The notes: a model not told the origin generated them from the letters alone. Positions 8,806-17,736 are shown, counted from the first letter of the stretch. The stretch is 64,000 bases of DNA from Ralstonia mannitolilytica (GCF_905397375.1 NZ_CAJPVG010000004.1:278661-342660), one strand, 5' to 3'. A program made the numbers and translations.

Positions 8806-9258
8806 TCAGCGCAGCAGCGACGCGATCCACGGCCAGGCGATGGCCGCCCACGTGCCCACGCACAGCAGCAGGGCCAGCATGACGGCCGCGCTGCCGAAAT
8901 CCTTCGCACGCTTGGACAGGCCATGCTGCTCGAGCGAGATGCGATCGACTGCCGCCTCCACGCTCGAATTGAGCAGCTCGACGATGAGCACCAGTACCAG
9001 AGTGCCGATCATCATGATGCGCTCCACCACCGTGGCCGGGATGACGAACGCACACGGCAGCAGGATCGCGCACAGCGTCAGCTCCTGGCGGAACGCGCTT
9101 TCCTCGTCAATGGCGAAGCGGATGCCGCTGATGGAATTCTTGAGCGCAAACCACGCGCGCGTGATGCCGCGATTGCCCTTGTGCGGGTTGTCGGCGGGCG
9201 AATACGCATCCGCCGCAGAAGGCGCCGGCGGCCGTTCCGGCGGGGAGGTCGGCTTCAT
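8806..9258 (-). CDS. dgkA: Diacylglycerol kinase DgkA
   Basis: This 150-residue inner-membrane protein has three hydrophobic segments, the DgkA stretch FAIDEESAFRQEL and the catalytic region ELLNSSVEAAVDRIS followed by KRAKDFGSAAV. DgkA phosphorylates diacylglycerol to phosphatidic acid, recycling the diacylglycerol released when periplasmic glucans or other envelope polymers receive glycerol-phosphate or phosphoethanolamine. It is longer than the E. coli enzyme because of a ~30-residue Pro/Ala-rich N-terminal extension. It lies 12 nt downstream of the glycosyltransferase gene on the same strand, so it belongs to a lipid/envelope operon. A TTG three codons upstream is an alternative start. 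Confidence 0.92.
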   Translation of the reverse strand: MKPTSPPERPPAPSAADAYSPADNPHKGNRGITRAWFALKNSISGIRFAIDEESAFRQELTLCAILLPCAFVIPATVVERIMMIGTLVLVLIVELLNSSVEAAVDRISLEQHGLSKRAKDFGSAAVMLALLLCVGTWAAIAWPWIASLLR

Positions 9259-9270
9259 GGAACGCAAGAC

Positions 9271-10413
9271 TCAGGCACCCGCGGCTGTGGACGGTTGAGC
9301 GGTCTTGGCATCGCCCGATGCGGCGGCCGGCATGGGCCGCAGATGCGCAAGGAATTGCTCCGACGCCGCGCGCCATGAGAACTTCTCGGCATGCGCGCGC
9401 GCCGTGGCGCGGTCGATGCGCAGCGCTTCCAGGCAGGCCTCCCGCAGGTCTTCGCGCAGGGCGCCGGCCGGGGAATCGCCCAGCACGTCGATCGGACCCG
9501 TCACCGGATACGCCGCGACCGGCAGCCCGCTGGCCAGCGCTTCGAGCAGCACCAGGCCAAACGTATCGGTGCGGCTCGGAAAGACGAACACGTCGGCTGA
9601 CGCATACACCTTGGCGAGTTCCGGCTGCTTGAGCACGCCGAGGTAATTGGCGTTCGGATATTTCGCCTTCAGCCCGGCCAGTGCGGGGCCTTCACCGACG
9701 ACCCATTTGGAGCCGGGAAGGTCGAGCTCGAGGAAGGCCTCGACATTCTTCTCGACGGCCACGCGGCCGACGTACAGGAAGATCGGATGAGCGGTGTTCA
9801 GGACGTTGCCACGCTGCGCCGTGAAGATGTCCAGGTCCACACCGCGCGTCCACAGCACGCCATTGGTGATGCCGTAGTCGGCGAGGTCTTTCAGCACGAC
9901 GGGCGTCGGCGCCATCACCGCCTGGGCGGGGCTGTGGAACCAGCGCAGGAAGCGGTACGTCCACGCCAGCGGAATGCCGAAGCGCGCCTGCACGTACTCC
10001 GGGAAGCGCGTGTGATACGCCGTCGTGTACGGCAGCTTGTGGCGCAGCGCATAGGCGCGCGCGGCCAGCCCCAGCGGCCCCTCGGTGGCGATGTGCAGCG
10101 CCTGTGGCGCGAATGTTTCGATGCGCTCCCGCACGCGCTTGGAGGGCAGGATCGACAGGCGGATCTCCGGATACGTCGGGCACGGCACCGTCTTGAATTC
10201 AAGCGGCGTGATCATGTCGACGATGTGGCCCATGGCTTCGAGTTCGCGCCGCGTCTGGGTGAGGGTGCGGACGACGCCGTTGACCTGCGGTTCCCAGGCA
10301 TCGGTGACGATCATGATTTTCACGGGCTCTCCTTGCGGTGTGGCGGATGTCGGATGAATGGCGAGGGCGGGCTGAACGAGATCGATGCCGGTTTGGGTCA
10401 TGTGGGGTTCCAT
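9271..10413 (-). CDS. GT4 family glycosyltransferase (mannosyltransferase-like)
   Basis: This 380-residue retaining GT-B glycosyltransferase has an N-terminal acceptor domain starting VTDAWEPQVNGVVRTL and a C-terminal nucleotide-sugar domain with FLYVGRVAVEKN and VFVFPSRTDTFGLVLLEA, the E-x7-E type motif of family GT4. Closest in flavour are GDP-mannose-dependent alpha-mannosyltransferases that act on lipid acceptors, but donor and acceptor are not proven. Its ATG overlaps the stop of the metallophosphoesterase gene (TGATG), so the two are translationally coupled, and dgkA follows. The operon suggests synthesis of a glycolipid or decoration of an envelope lipid. Confidence 0.88.
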   Translation of the reverse strand: MEPHMTQTGIDLVQPALAIHPTSATPQGEPVKIMIVTDAWEPQVNGVVRTLTQTRRELEAMGHIVDMITPLEFKTVPCPTYPEIRLSILPSKRVRERIETFAPQALHIATEGPLGLAARAYALRHKLPYTTAYHTRFPEYVQARFGIPLAWTYRFLRWFHSPAQAVMAPTPVVLKDLADYGITNGVLWTRGVDLDIFTAQRGNVLNTAHPIFLYVGRVAVEKNVEAFLELDLPGSKWVVGEGPALAGLKAKYPNANYLGVLKQPELAKVYASADVFVFPSRTDTFGLVLLEALASGLPVAAYPVTGPIDVLGDSPAGALREDLREACLEALRIDRATARAHAEKFSWRAASEQFLAHLRPMPAAASGDAKTAQPSTAAGA

Positions 10414-11522
10414 CAGGCGGTGGCCGCCGCGGCACGGCGTGCGCGGCGGGACGTGCGCGGTGCATCGAGCAGATGCGTCCAGTAGACGATCTGCAGTTCG
10501 CCTTCCATCGTTTCGACCAGGGCGGAGAGGCTCTCGACCCAGTCGCCGTCGTTGCAATACAGCTGGCCGTCGATCTCGCGGATCTCGGCCTTGTGGATGT
10601 GTCCGCAGACCACCCCGTCGCAGCCGCGTCGGCGGGCCTCGTCGGTCATCACCCGCTCGAACGAGTTGATGAAGTTCACCGCGTTCTTGACCTGGTGCTT
10701 GAGGTATTGCGACAGCGACCAATACGGAAACCCCAGCCGCACGCGGATGCGGTTGAAGTGACGGTTCATGGCCAGGATGAAGGTGTAGAGCGAGTCGCCC
10801 ACGTAGGCGAGCCAGCGCGCGTGCTGCATGACGCCGTCGAACAGGTCGCCGTGCACGACCCACAGGCGCTTGCCCGTGGCCGTCACATGCACGGCGTCTT
10901 CCGCGACTTCGATGTCGCCGAAGTTCAGGCCGTGGAACTGGCGCGCCATCTCGTCGTGGTTGCCCGGGATGAACACGACGCGTGTGCCCTTGCGCGCGCG
11001 GCGCAGCACTTTCTGCACGACGTCGTTGTGGGCCTGCGGCCAGTACCAGCCCTTGCGCAGCTGCCAGCCGTCGACGATGTCGCCCACCAGGTAGAGCGTG
11101 TCGGACTCGTTGTGCTTGAGAAAGTCGAGCAGGTAGGCGGCCTGGCAGCCCGGCGTGCCGAGGTGGATGTCCGAGAGCCAGATCGTGCGGTAGCGGTGCA
11201 CGTTCTCGGCAGGCGGGTCGGTGTCCTTGTCCGCCGATTGGCCGGGCGTGAGCGCCTGGGTCGGTGTGCTGGCTGGCGTCTCGTGATCTCGCACGTCACC
11301 CCGACCGGCCGGCGCGGCCGAGCCGAGCGCACCGGCGGCGGACAGGCCCGCGGCCAATTGCATCAGGGGCGGTGGAGCGTTCCAGTCGGAACCGGTGAGG
11401 AGGGCAGCGCGAAAGCGTTGCGCGAGGCGGCGGAGAAAACCAGGGCGCGATGGCAGATTGGGCGAGACCATGTCGGCAACGGAGGCTGCGTTGGACCGAT
11501 TTCGCCACCGCTGCGTGAACAA
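10413..11522 (-). CDS. LpxH-like metallophosphoesterase
   Basis: This 369-residue calcineurin-like phosphoesterase has the ordered metal-binding motifs WLSDIHLGT, VGDIVDGW, IPGNHDEM, VVHGDLFDG and CGHIHKAEI. That order matches the UDP-2,3-diacylglucosamine diphosphatase (LpxH) group and its paralogues. It carries an unusual ~110-residue Pro/Ala-rich N-terminal region that may be a linker or a mis-set start; an internal Met (start at 11471) is an alternative. It is first in the operon with the glycosyltransferase and dgkA, which supports a lipid-pyrophosphate or phospholipid-linked substrate. Whether it is the lipid A pathway LpxH or a paralogue cannot be decided here. Confidence 0.82.
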   Translation of the reverse strand: MFTQRWRNRSNAASVADMVSPNLPSRPGFLRRLAQRFRAALLTGSDWNAPPPLMQLAAGLSAAGALGSAAPAGRGDVRDHETPASTPTQALTPGQSADKDTDPPAENVHRYRTIWLSDIHLGTPGCQAAYLLDFLKHNESDTLYLVGDIVDGWQLRKGWYWPQAHNDVVQKVLRRARKGTRVVFIPGNHDEMARQFHGLNFGDIEVAEDAVHVTATGKRLWVVHGDLFDGVMQHARWLAYVGDSLYTFILAMNRHFNRIRVRLGFPYWSLSQYLKHQVKNAVNFINSFERVMTDEARRRGCDGVVCGHIHKAEIREIDGQLYCNDGDWVESLSALVETMEGELQIVYWTHLLDAPRTSRRARRAAAATA

Positions 11523-11607
11523 GCCATGTCAAAAACATGACCGTCACATGACGGGGTCGCCGCAAGACAAGGCGGCGTTGGCCCGAGAGTCTTGCCGGTG
11601 GCGCGTT

Positions 11608-12624
11608 TCAGGCCGCAGGGGCCGGGAGGCTCGCTTCAATGCGCGCCAGCTCTGCCAGCACCGCCTGGCGTATGCGCGCGTCGCATAGCAGCGACACATG
11701 GCCAATGCCGGAGAACGCAATGTGCCGTGCGCCATCGAGCCACGATGCGCCGGCCGGCCCGACAATGGAGTCGTGCCACGAGAAGATCGACGTGATGCGC
11801 GCGCGCGCGGCGGCCGTTTCAGACGCTGCCAGGCGCCGCAGCCACGGGCTGGCCCACGCCATCTGGCGCACGTTGTGGCCGCGGCCCGTGCGCGCCATCG
11901 CCGTACCACGGTGCGGTGTGCCGAGTGTGATGACGTGCGCGATGAAGTCGGCCTCGCACTGCCGAAGCGCAGCGCGTGCCGCGAGGCCGCCCATGCTGTG
12001 GCAGAGCAGGACGGGCGCGCGGCCGTGGGCGTGCGTCAGGCGCGCAACGGCAGCGGATATGTCGCTGGCGTAGTCGTCGATGTCGCCCAGCAGCGGCATG
12101 AGGTCGATGGCCTCGGTCGGGTGGCCGGCAGCGGCCAGGTGCTTCTGCATGGGCAGCCACACCGCGCGGTTGCAGCCATAGCCGTGGATCATCAGTACAG
12201 GCACGCGCCTGCCGTCACGCGCCGGCGCATCGAACGCAGCATGTGCGCGAAACGGCTGCAGCACGTTGAACATCCACGCCACGGATACACATTCGCGGAG
12301 CCAGCAGCCGACGAAGCCGAGGAGGCCGATGCGTTGCGTGCTGGGCACGGGCATGCGGTCCCACGTCGGGTCGTCCGGTATTGCTACGCCCAGGTTCGTC
12401 GACGAGACGAGAAACGCCCAGCCGACCGACAGCAGATAGGCCATCACCAGCACGATGCCGGCGAGCAGCGCGGCCATGGGCCAGCGCCATCCGCCCCAGT
12501 GATGCAGGCCCCATGTCACGGCGACCGTCGCCGCGCACTGCAGCGCGACGGCAACGCGGCGTGCCGTGGCCGCCGTCAGGAAGGAAAGGGGAACCGTGGA
12601 GGCGGGCAGGTCGGCGCGCGTCAT
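11608..12624 (-). CDS. Alpha/beta-hydrolase, lipase-like, membrane-anchored
   Basis: This 338-residue protein has two hydrophobic N-terminal segments (about residues 25-75) and then an alpha/beta-hydrolase domain. VLMIHGYGCNRAVW is the oxyanion region, LLCHSMGGLAAR contains the nucleophilic Ser, SWHDSIV supplies the likely acid and GIGHVSLL the catalytic His. It is likely a lipase or esterase facing the envelope. It lies 27 nt after the RDD gene on the minus strand, at the end of the sigma-factor gene cluster. A short alternating GC run lies inside the gene near 11790. The substrate is unknown. Confidence 0.85.
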   Translation of the reverse strand: MTRADLPASTVPLSFLTAATARRVAVALQCAATVAVTWGLHHWGGWRWPMAALLAGIVLVMAYLLSVGWAFLVSSTNLGVAIPDDPTWDRMPVPSTQRIGLLGFVGCWLRECVSVAWMFNVLQPFRAHAAFDAPARDGRRVPVLMIHGYGCNRAVWLPMQKHLAAAGHPTEAIDLMPLLGDIDDYASDISAAVARLTHAHGRAPVLLCHSMGGLAARAALRQCEADFIAHVITLGTPHRGTAMARTGRGHNVRQMAWASPWLRRLAASETAAARARITSIFSWHDSIVGPAGASWLDGARHIAFSGIGHVSLLCDARIRQAVLAELARIEASLPAPAA

Positions 12625-12651
12625 GTTGAACCGGCCGCCTGCAGGGTGGGG

Positions 12652-13176
12652 TCAGTCGCGCACCAGCCGCGTGCCGGCCAGGCGATCGTGCAGGAACTGC
12701 CGTTGCGGATCGAGCCACGCCAGCGCGCCCCAGGCGAGCAGACAGACCGCTGCCACGGCCGCGCCCGTCCAGCGGGATGCCCCGCTCAGGTGGATGATGC
12801 CGACTGCCGCGGCCACCCACATCCACGCCAGCACGTAGCGCGCAACGGCACGGCCGAACGAAATGCGCGAACCGTCGGCATTGACCACGCGCATGCGCCA
12901 TGTCTGCATCGCCAGGGTCCGGCCGCGCTTGCACCAGAACCCGACGAAGTAGGCGCCCATCGCCAGGAAGCCCCAGACCTGCAGGCCCACATCGCCGGTG
13001 CGCGCCAGCGGCGGCACGATGGCCCGCAGAAGCAGGAACACGGCGGTCGCTCCGAACATCACGCCGAACAGCAGCAGGCCTTCATAGAGCATGCCCGCTA
13101 GACGGCGGCGCAGGGTGGGCGCTGCGAGCGCATCGTGCGCCGCAGCCGAGGAAGCAGGGGAAGCGGGAGTGGCCAT
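12652..13176 (-). CDS. RDD family membrane protein
   Basis: This 174-residue membrane protein has three to four hydrophobic segments and the family's Arg-Asp-Asp-type features: the N-terminal RRRLAGMLYEGLLLFGV and the C-terminal DPQRQFLHDRLAGTRLV. RDD proteins are small integral membrane proteins of uncertain function, some implicated in ion or osmotic stress. It sits between the DUF3106 gene (88 nt upstream) and the lipase-like gene. Confidence 0.88.
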   Translation of the reverse strand: MATPASPASSAAAHDALAAPTLRRRLAGMLYEGLLLFGVMFGATAVFLLLRAIVPPLARTGDVGLQVWGFLAMGAYFVGFWCKRGRTLAMQTWRMRVVNADGSRISFGRAVARYVLAWMWVAAAVGIIHLSGASRWTGAAVAAVCLLAWGALAWLDPQRQFLHDRLAGTRLVRD

Positions 13177-13264
13177 CGAACGGGTGAGCGCGGCAAGCGC
13201 AATCCAACATCCGCCGGCAAGGCTTGCGCGGCGCTGTTCGGATTATGCCAAAGGGTGTGCCGGC

Positions 13265-14116
13265 TCAGCCGCCGAGCACCGTGGACGGGGGCGGACTCCC
13301 CGATTCGCCCCCCGTCGTGGTGGACGGCGCGGCGGGCTGCGCAGGGGCGGGGGGCGTGCTTACCGGTGCGGGTGCCGCAACGGCGGGCGCCGAGGCAGCG
13401 TTCGGAGCCGGCGTGGCCGCGGGGCTGGACGCTGTAGCCGTCACCTTGCCAGGCGGCGTCGTGCGCGTCGTGCCAGGCTTCGTGCGCCCATGATGGACCG
13501 CCTTGGCAGCATCCTTGGCGAGGCTCGCATTGCCGGGCAGCGCCGTGACCGCAGACGGATGTTTCTGCGCCTTGGCGGCGGCCGCCAAGGCCTTCTTCTG
13601 CTCATCCGACAGCTTCTGGTAGCTCTGCCAGGCCTCGCTTTTCTTCTGCAGCGGCACGGACTTGGTGGTCTGGAAGTTCTCACGCGCACGGTGGCGCTGC
13701 TCGGGCGTGAGCTTGACCCAGTCGGCCATGCGGGTTTGCAGGCGCTGCTGCTGGGCCGGCGTGTATCTCGGATACGCCTGCGCGATCTGCAGCCACTTCT
13801 TGCGCGCAAGCTCCGGCATGTCGTTCCACTCCGGTGCCAGCGGCGCCAGGATGCGCTGCTGCACGATGGTCAGTTCCGACCAGTTCGGGTGGACGGAGGG
13901 CCGCGGATTGGTTGCAGGCGGCGTCGGCAGGTCGACCGGGGCGTTGACGATGACCCCCGATGCAGCAGGCACCGGCGCCGAAGCGCTGGTGCCCTGTGCG
14001 ATCGCGAGCCCTGCCGTCAGTCCTGCGGTACCAAGCAGCAGGGCCACGCTGTTGCGCAGACGCCGGATCCGATCGCCGCGCGGTGGTTGGCCGTGGGTGT
14101 GGAAGACGTTGCTCAT
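13265..14116 (-). CDS. DUF3106 domain protein, exported
   Basis: This 283-residue protein has an N-terminal hydrophobic segment (residues ~24-42, signal peptide or anchor) and then a Pro-rich linker. A helical DUF3106 core follows with repeated LTPEQ-like turns: ELARKKWLQIAQAYPRYTP, KLTPEQRHRARENF and KLSDEQKKALA. A low-complexity Ala/Pro/Lys tail ends the protein. The core recalls the LTxxQ hairpins of periplasmic stress proteins such as Spy/CpxP, but this similarity is my inference. It is third in a sigma factor-DUF3619-DUF3106 operon, 11 nt after the DUF3619 gene, so an envelope-stress role is plausible. Function is unproven. Confidence 0.82.
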   Translation of the reverse strand: MSNVFHTHGQPPRGDRIRRLRNSVALLLGTAGLTAGLAIAQGTSASAPVPAASGVIVNAPVDLPTPPATNPRPSVHPNWSELTIVQQRILAPLAPEWNDMPELARKKWLQIAQAYPRYTPAQQQRLQTRMADWVKLTPEQRHRARENFQTTKSVPLQKKSEAWQSYQKLSDEQKKALAAAAKAQKHPSAVTALPGNASLAKDAAKAVHHGRTKPGTTRTTPPGKVTATASSPAATPAPNAASAPAVAAPAPVSTPPAPAQPAAPSTTTGGESGSPPPSTVLGG

Positions 14117-14127
14117 CGATCAGCCTG

Positions 14128-14565
14128 TCACTGATCGTGCTTCAGGTACTGGTGGAAACCTTGGTCGGCGTAGGCCGCCAGCGGCAGGTCGTCGAGCAGC
14201 ATGGCGGTGTCGACCTCGGCGAGCTCGTCCACGCGCTGCTGTTGCTGCCACTGGTAGATTCCAGCGAGGCCCGCAACCAGCGCGATGGTCGGCCACAGCA
14301 GGCCGAACCGGCGCAGGAACGCTGCGGCGCGTTGCAGCGGCGAGGCGCCGCTTTCCATCTCGAACGACGCCGAACCGCCACCGGGCAGCGCCAGGGCGGG
14401 CGCATGGACCGTCCGCGGGGCTTCCGCTTTCTTGTGCGCAAGCGCCGTGCGGCGCGCCGCTGCGAGGCGGTCGCGCACATCGGGCGGCAACTGCCCGGCC
14501 GACTCGTTCAGAGCGGTGCGGACGGCGTGCACAAAACGGCGTTCTCGGAGTTCTGCCTTGTTCAT
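14128..14565 (-). CDS. DUF3619 family protein, candidate anti-sigma factor
   Basis: This 145-residue protein has a charged N-terminal cytoplasmic half (RERRFVHAVRTALNESAGQL, DVRDRLAAARR), one membrane segment (about residues 85-107) and a short periplasmic tail ending LKHDQ. Its start overlaps the sigma factor stop by 4 nt (ATGA), so the two are translationally coupled. Position, topology and size fit an anti-sigma factor, but DUF3619 has no established biochemical role; the anti-sigma suggestion is inference from context. Confidence 0.82.
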   Translation of the reverse strand: MNKAELRERRFVHAVRTALNESAGQLPPDVRDRLAAARRTALAHKKAEAPRTVHAPALALPGGGSASFEMESGASPLQRAAAFLRRFGLLWPTIALVAGLAGIYQWQQQQRVDELAEVDTAMLLDDLPLAAYADQGFHQYLKHDQ

Positions 14566-15128
14566 AGTCGGATACCTCGCGCCCGCAGCGCCTGGGCCAG
14601 GGCGTGTGTTGCCCGCGAGCAGTGCGTCTTTACGCTGCCCTCGGAACAGCCCATTGCCAGGGCCGTCTCGGCAACATCCATGTCTTCCCAGTAACGCATC
14701 AGAAAGGCTTCCCGTTGACGTGTGGGGAGCTTCTCGATTTCGCGCTCCAGGATCTCGAGCACCTGCGCACGTTCCACCTTGTCGGCGCTGGACTCCGCCG
14801 CTGTGGAGCCGGCTTCGCTTTCGATGAGTTCGAGCGGGTCGGTGTCGTCGCCCTCGGCATCGGAGCGAAAGCTCGAGAACAGGCTCACCCAGGTGTTGCG
14901 CACCTTGCTGCGACGGAACCAGTCATGGATCGTGTTCTGCAGGATGCGCTGGAACAGCAGCGGAAGCTCGGCTCCGGGCTTGTCGCCGTATTTCTCGGCC
15001 AGCTTGATCATGGCGTCCTGCACGATGTCGAGCGCGGCATCGTCGTCGCGCACCGCAAAGACCGCCTGCTTGAAGGCGCGTTTTTCGACGCTTAGGAGGA
15101 AGGCCGACAGTTCCTGTTCAGAGGCCAT
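14562..15128 (-). CDS. Sigma-70 family (ECF-type) RNA polymerase sigma factor
   Basis: This 188-residue protein has a region 2 with ALDIVQDAMIKLAEKY (residues ~32-47) and a region 4 helix-turn-helix (LPTRQREAFLMRYWEDM, then AMGCSEGSVKTHCSRA, residues ~133-176). An acidic linker separates them. It lacks regions 1 and 3, as ECF sigma factors do, and would direct RNA polymerase to a small stress regulon. It heads a minus-strand cluster with DUF3619 (overlapping) and DUF3106. A TTGGCC/TAGGAT pair with an 18-nt spacer lies upstream on this strand and may be its promoter. The inducing signal is unknown. Confidence 0.9.
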   Translation of the reverse strand: MASEQELSAFLLSVEKRAFKQAVFAVRDDDAALDIVQDAMIKLAEKYGDKPGAELPLLFQRILQNTIHDWFRRSKVRNTWVSLFSSFRSDAEGDDTDPLELIESEAGSTAAESSADKVERAQVLEILEREIEKLPTRQREAFLMRYWEDMDVAETALAMGCSEGSVKTHCSRATHALAQALRARGIRL

Positions 15129-15487
15129 ACAACGGCGAGTGCGAATCCTGTGGGGCAGCCGGGGCGAAATTCACACTGTCATATGTGATCCTAGCGCCGC
15201 GTGGCAGCGACGGCCAAGGCCGTCAAAAATGTTGCGATGCTAGCAAAAATGCGGGTCGGCGGACACCCCGAGTGTCTGGCGGGCGGCCCGACGTGGCGAA
15301 TCTTGGCGCTGCTGGACCGCCATGCGGCATTCCAGTATCATCCCCGGTTCACAATATCTGTGGTTTGTCTCATCTGGCTGCCCATCAGGCGGTCCATCCA
15401 TGCAGACGCGCAACCGCTCAAACCCGCGCCACAAGCCCGGTAGAGAGCATCCGAACAATTTTTTGCCGAAAATTGCAAAGGACTGAA
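15129..15487 (+). other. Divergent intergenic region between the sigma factor gene and ilvB
   Basis: These 359 bp separate two divergent genes and contain no convincing gene. A 7-bp palindrome (GACGGCC, aa, GGCCGTC) lies at 15209-15224. On the minus side TTGGCC and TAGGAT may serve the sigma factor gene. No Leu/Val/Ile-rich leader peptide or terminator hairpin is seen before ilvB, in contrast to leuA. An AAAGGA ribosome-binding site precedes the ilvB ATG. Confidence 0.5.
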
Positions 15488-17245
15488 ATGAATATGCCAA
15501 GCGCGGAATTTTCCCACGCCAATAGCGGTTCATCTGCCGACATGATGGGGGCTGACATCCTCGTCAATGCGCTCGCGGCAGAGGGCGTCGAGTTCGTCTG
15601 GGGTTACCCCGGCGGCGCGGTGCTCTACATCTACGACGCGTTCTACAAGCAGAACAAGATCGAACACATCCTGGTGCGCCATGAACAGGCGGCAGTCCAT
15701 GCGGCTGACGGCTATGCGCGCGCCACGGGCAAGGTCGGTGTCGCCCTCGTGACGTCCGGCCCCGGCGTGACGAACGCCGTGACCGGCATCGCCACCGCCT
15801 ACCTGGATTCGATCCCGATGGTGATCATCACCGGTAACGTGCCGACGCACGCCATCGGCCAGGATGCCTTCCAGGAGTGCGACACCGTCGGCATCACGCG
15901 CCCGATCGTCAAGCACAACTTCCTGGTCAAGGACGTGCGCAATCTCGCCTCGACCATCAAGAAGGCGTTCTACATCGCCTCGACCGGCCGCCCGGGCCCG
16001 GTGGTGGTGGACATCCCCAAGGATGTCTCGCGCGAACTGTGCAGGTACGAGTACCCGAAGACCATCGAGATGCGCTCGTACAACCCCGTCAACAAGGGGC
16101 ACTCGGGTCAGATTCGCAAGGCAGTAAGCCTGCTGCTGCAGGCCGAACGTCCGTACATCTATTCGGGCGGCGGCGTGGTGCTGGCCGAGGCCAGCGAAGA
16201 GCTGCGCCAGCTGGCCGCACTCACGGGCTACCCCGTCACGAACACGCTGATGGGCCTGGGAGCATTCCCGGGCACCAGCAAGCAGTTCGTGGGCATGCTC
16301 GGCATGCATGGGACGTACGAAGCCAACATGGCCATGCAGAACTGCGACGTGCTGATCGCCATCGGCGCGCGGTTTGACGACCGCGTGATCGGCAGCCCGG
16401 CACACTTCTCGTCGCAGCCGCGCAAAATCATCCACATCGACATCGATCCGTCGTCCATTTCCAAGCGGGTGAAGGTCGACATCCCCATCGTCGGCAACGT
16501 CAAGGACGTGCTGCAGGAGATGATCGCCCAGATCCAGTCGGGCGAAGCCAAGCCGAACAAGGCGGCGCTCGCGAAGTGGTGGGAGCAGATCGAACAGTGG
16601 CGCAGCGTCGACTGCCTGAAGTACGACCGCACCTCCGAGATCATCAAGCCGCAATACGTGGTGGAGAAGATCTGGGAACTGACCAATGGCGACGCTTTCA
16701 TCTGCTCCGACGTCGGTCAGCATCAAATGTGGGCCGCGCAGTTCTACAAGTTCAACGAGCCGCGCCGCTGGATCAACTCCGGCGGTCTGGGCACGATGGG
16801 TGTCGGCCTGCCGTACGCGATGGGTATCAAGAAGGCGTTCCCGGACAAGGAAGTCGTCACCATCACGGGTGAGGGCTCGATCCAGATGTGCATCCAGGAA
16901 CTGTCGACCTGCCTGCAGTACGACACGCCCGTGAAGATCTGCTCGCTCAACAACGGTTACCTCGGCATGGTCCGCCAGTGGCAGGAAATCGAGTACGACA
17001 ACCGCTACTCGCATTCCTACATGCAGGCGCTGCCCGACTTCGTGAAGCTGGCCGAATCGTATGGCCACGTCGGCATGCGCATCGAGAAGACGTCTGACGT
17101 CGAGCCCGCACTGCGCGAGGCTTTCCGACTCAAGGATCGGACCGTGTTCCTCGACTTCCAGACCGACCCGACCGAAAACGTCTGGCCGATGGTCCAGGCA
17201 GGCAAGGGCATCTCCGAAATGCTGCTCGGCGCGGAGGACCTGTAA
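15488..17245 (+). CDS. ilvB: Acetolactate synthase, large (catalytic) subunit
   Basis: This 585-residue thiamine-diphosphate enzyme condenses two pyruvates to 2-acetolactate, or pyruvate with 2-ketobutyrate, the first common step of valine, leucine and isoleucine synthesis. Visible features are the N-terminal TPP-binding domain (EGVEFVWGYPGGAVLYIYD with the catalytic Glu in RHEQAAVHAADGYAR), a central FAD-type domain, and the C-terminal TPP/Mg site GEGSIQMCIQELS ending with Asn in SLNNGYLGM. The ATG at 15488 has an AAAGGA site 6 nt upstream; the longer frame upstream has no enzyme similarity. The stop overlaps the ilvH ATG (TAATG). This subunit is also called ilvI in many annotations. Confidence 0.97.
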   Translation: MNMPSAEFSHANSGSSADMMGADILVNALAAEGVEFVWGYPGGAVLYIYDAFYKQNKIEHILVRHEQAAVHAADGYARATGKVGVALVTSGPGVTNAVTGIATAYLDSIPMVIITGNVPTHAIGQDAFQECDTVGITRPIVKHNFLVKDVRNLASTIKKAFYIASTGRPGPVVVDIPKDVSRELCRYEYPKTIEMRSYNPVNKGHSGQIRKAVSLLLQAERPYIYSGGGVVLAEASEELRQLAALTGYPVTNTLMGLGAFPGTSKQFVGMLGMHGTYEANMAMQNCDVLIAIGARFDDRVIGSPAHFSSQPRKIIHIDIDPSSISKRVKVDIPIVGNVKDVLQEMIAQIQSGEAKPNKAALAKWWEQIEQWRSVDCLKYDRTSEIIKPQYVVEKIWELTNGDAFICSDVGQHQMWAAQFYKFNEPRRWINSGGLGTMGVGLPYAMGIKKAFPDKEVVTITGEGSIQMCIQELSTCLQYDTPVKICSLNNGYLGMVRQWQEIEYDNRYSHSYMQALPDFVKLAESYGHVGMRIEKTSDVEPALREAFRLKDRTVFLDFQTDPTENVWPMVQAGKGISEMLLGAEDL

Positions 17246-17736
17246 TGCGTCACATCATTTCCGTCCTGCTGGAAAACGAACCGGGCGCGTTGTCGCGCGT
17301 GGTGGGCCTGTTCTCGGCGCGTGGCTACAACATCGAGACGCTGACGGTCGCCCCGACCGAAGACGCCTCGCTGTCGCGCATGACCATCGTCACGACCGGT
17401 TCGGACGACATCATCGAGCAGATCACCAAGCACCTGAACCGCCTGGTGGAAGTCGTCAAGGTCGTCGACCTGACCGAAGGTGCGCACATCGAGCGCGAGC
17501 TGATGCTCGTGAAGGTGCGCGCGGTCGGCAAGGAACGCGAGGAGATGAAACGCACCGCGGACATCTTCCGCGGCCGCATCATCGACGTGACCGAGAAGAC
17601 CTACACGATCGAGCTGACCGGCAACGGCAGCAAGCTCGACGCGTTTCTCGATGCCATCGATCGCACTGCCATTCTCGAGACCGTTCGCACAGGCGGCTCG
17701 GGCATCGGCCGCGGCGAGCGCATTCTGAAGGTTTGA
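17245..17736 (+). CDS. ilvH: Acetolactate synthase, small (regulatory) subunit
   Basis: This 163-residue regulatory subunit has an N-terminal ACT domain (HIISVLLENEPGALSRVVGL) that binds valine for feedback inhibition, and a C-terminal activation domain. Length and sequence match IlvH rather than the shorter IlvN. It overlaps ilvB by one base (TAATG), which ensures equal synthesis of both subunits, and precedes ilvC by 75 nt. Confidence 0.97.
   Translation: MRHIISVLLENEPGALSRVVGLFSARGYNIETLTVAPTEDASLSRMTIVTTGSDDIIEQITKHLNRLVEVVKVVDLTEGAHIERELMLVKVRAVGKEREEMKRTADIFRGRIIDVTEKTYTIELTGNGSKLDAFLDAIDRTAILETVRTGGSGIGRGERILKV

Noticed and set aside
15201..15443. 80-codon ORF upstream of ilvB as a leader peptide
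   Set aside because: It lacks runs of Leu, Val or Ile codons and is not followed by a terminator hairpin.
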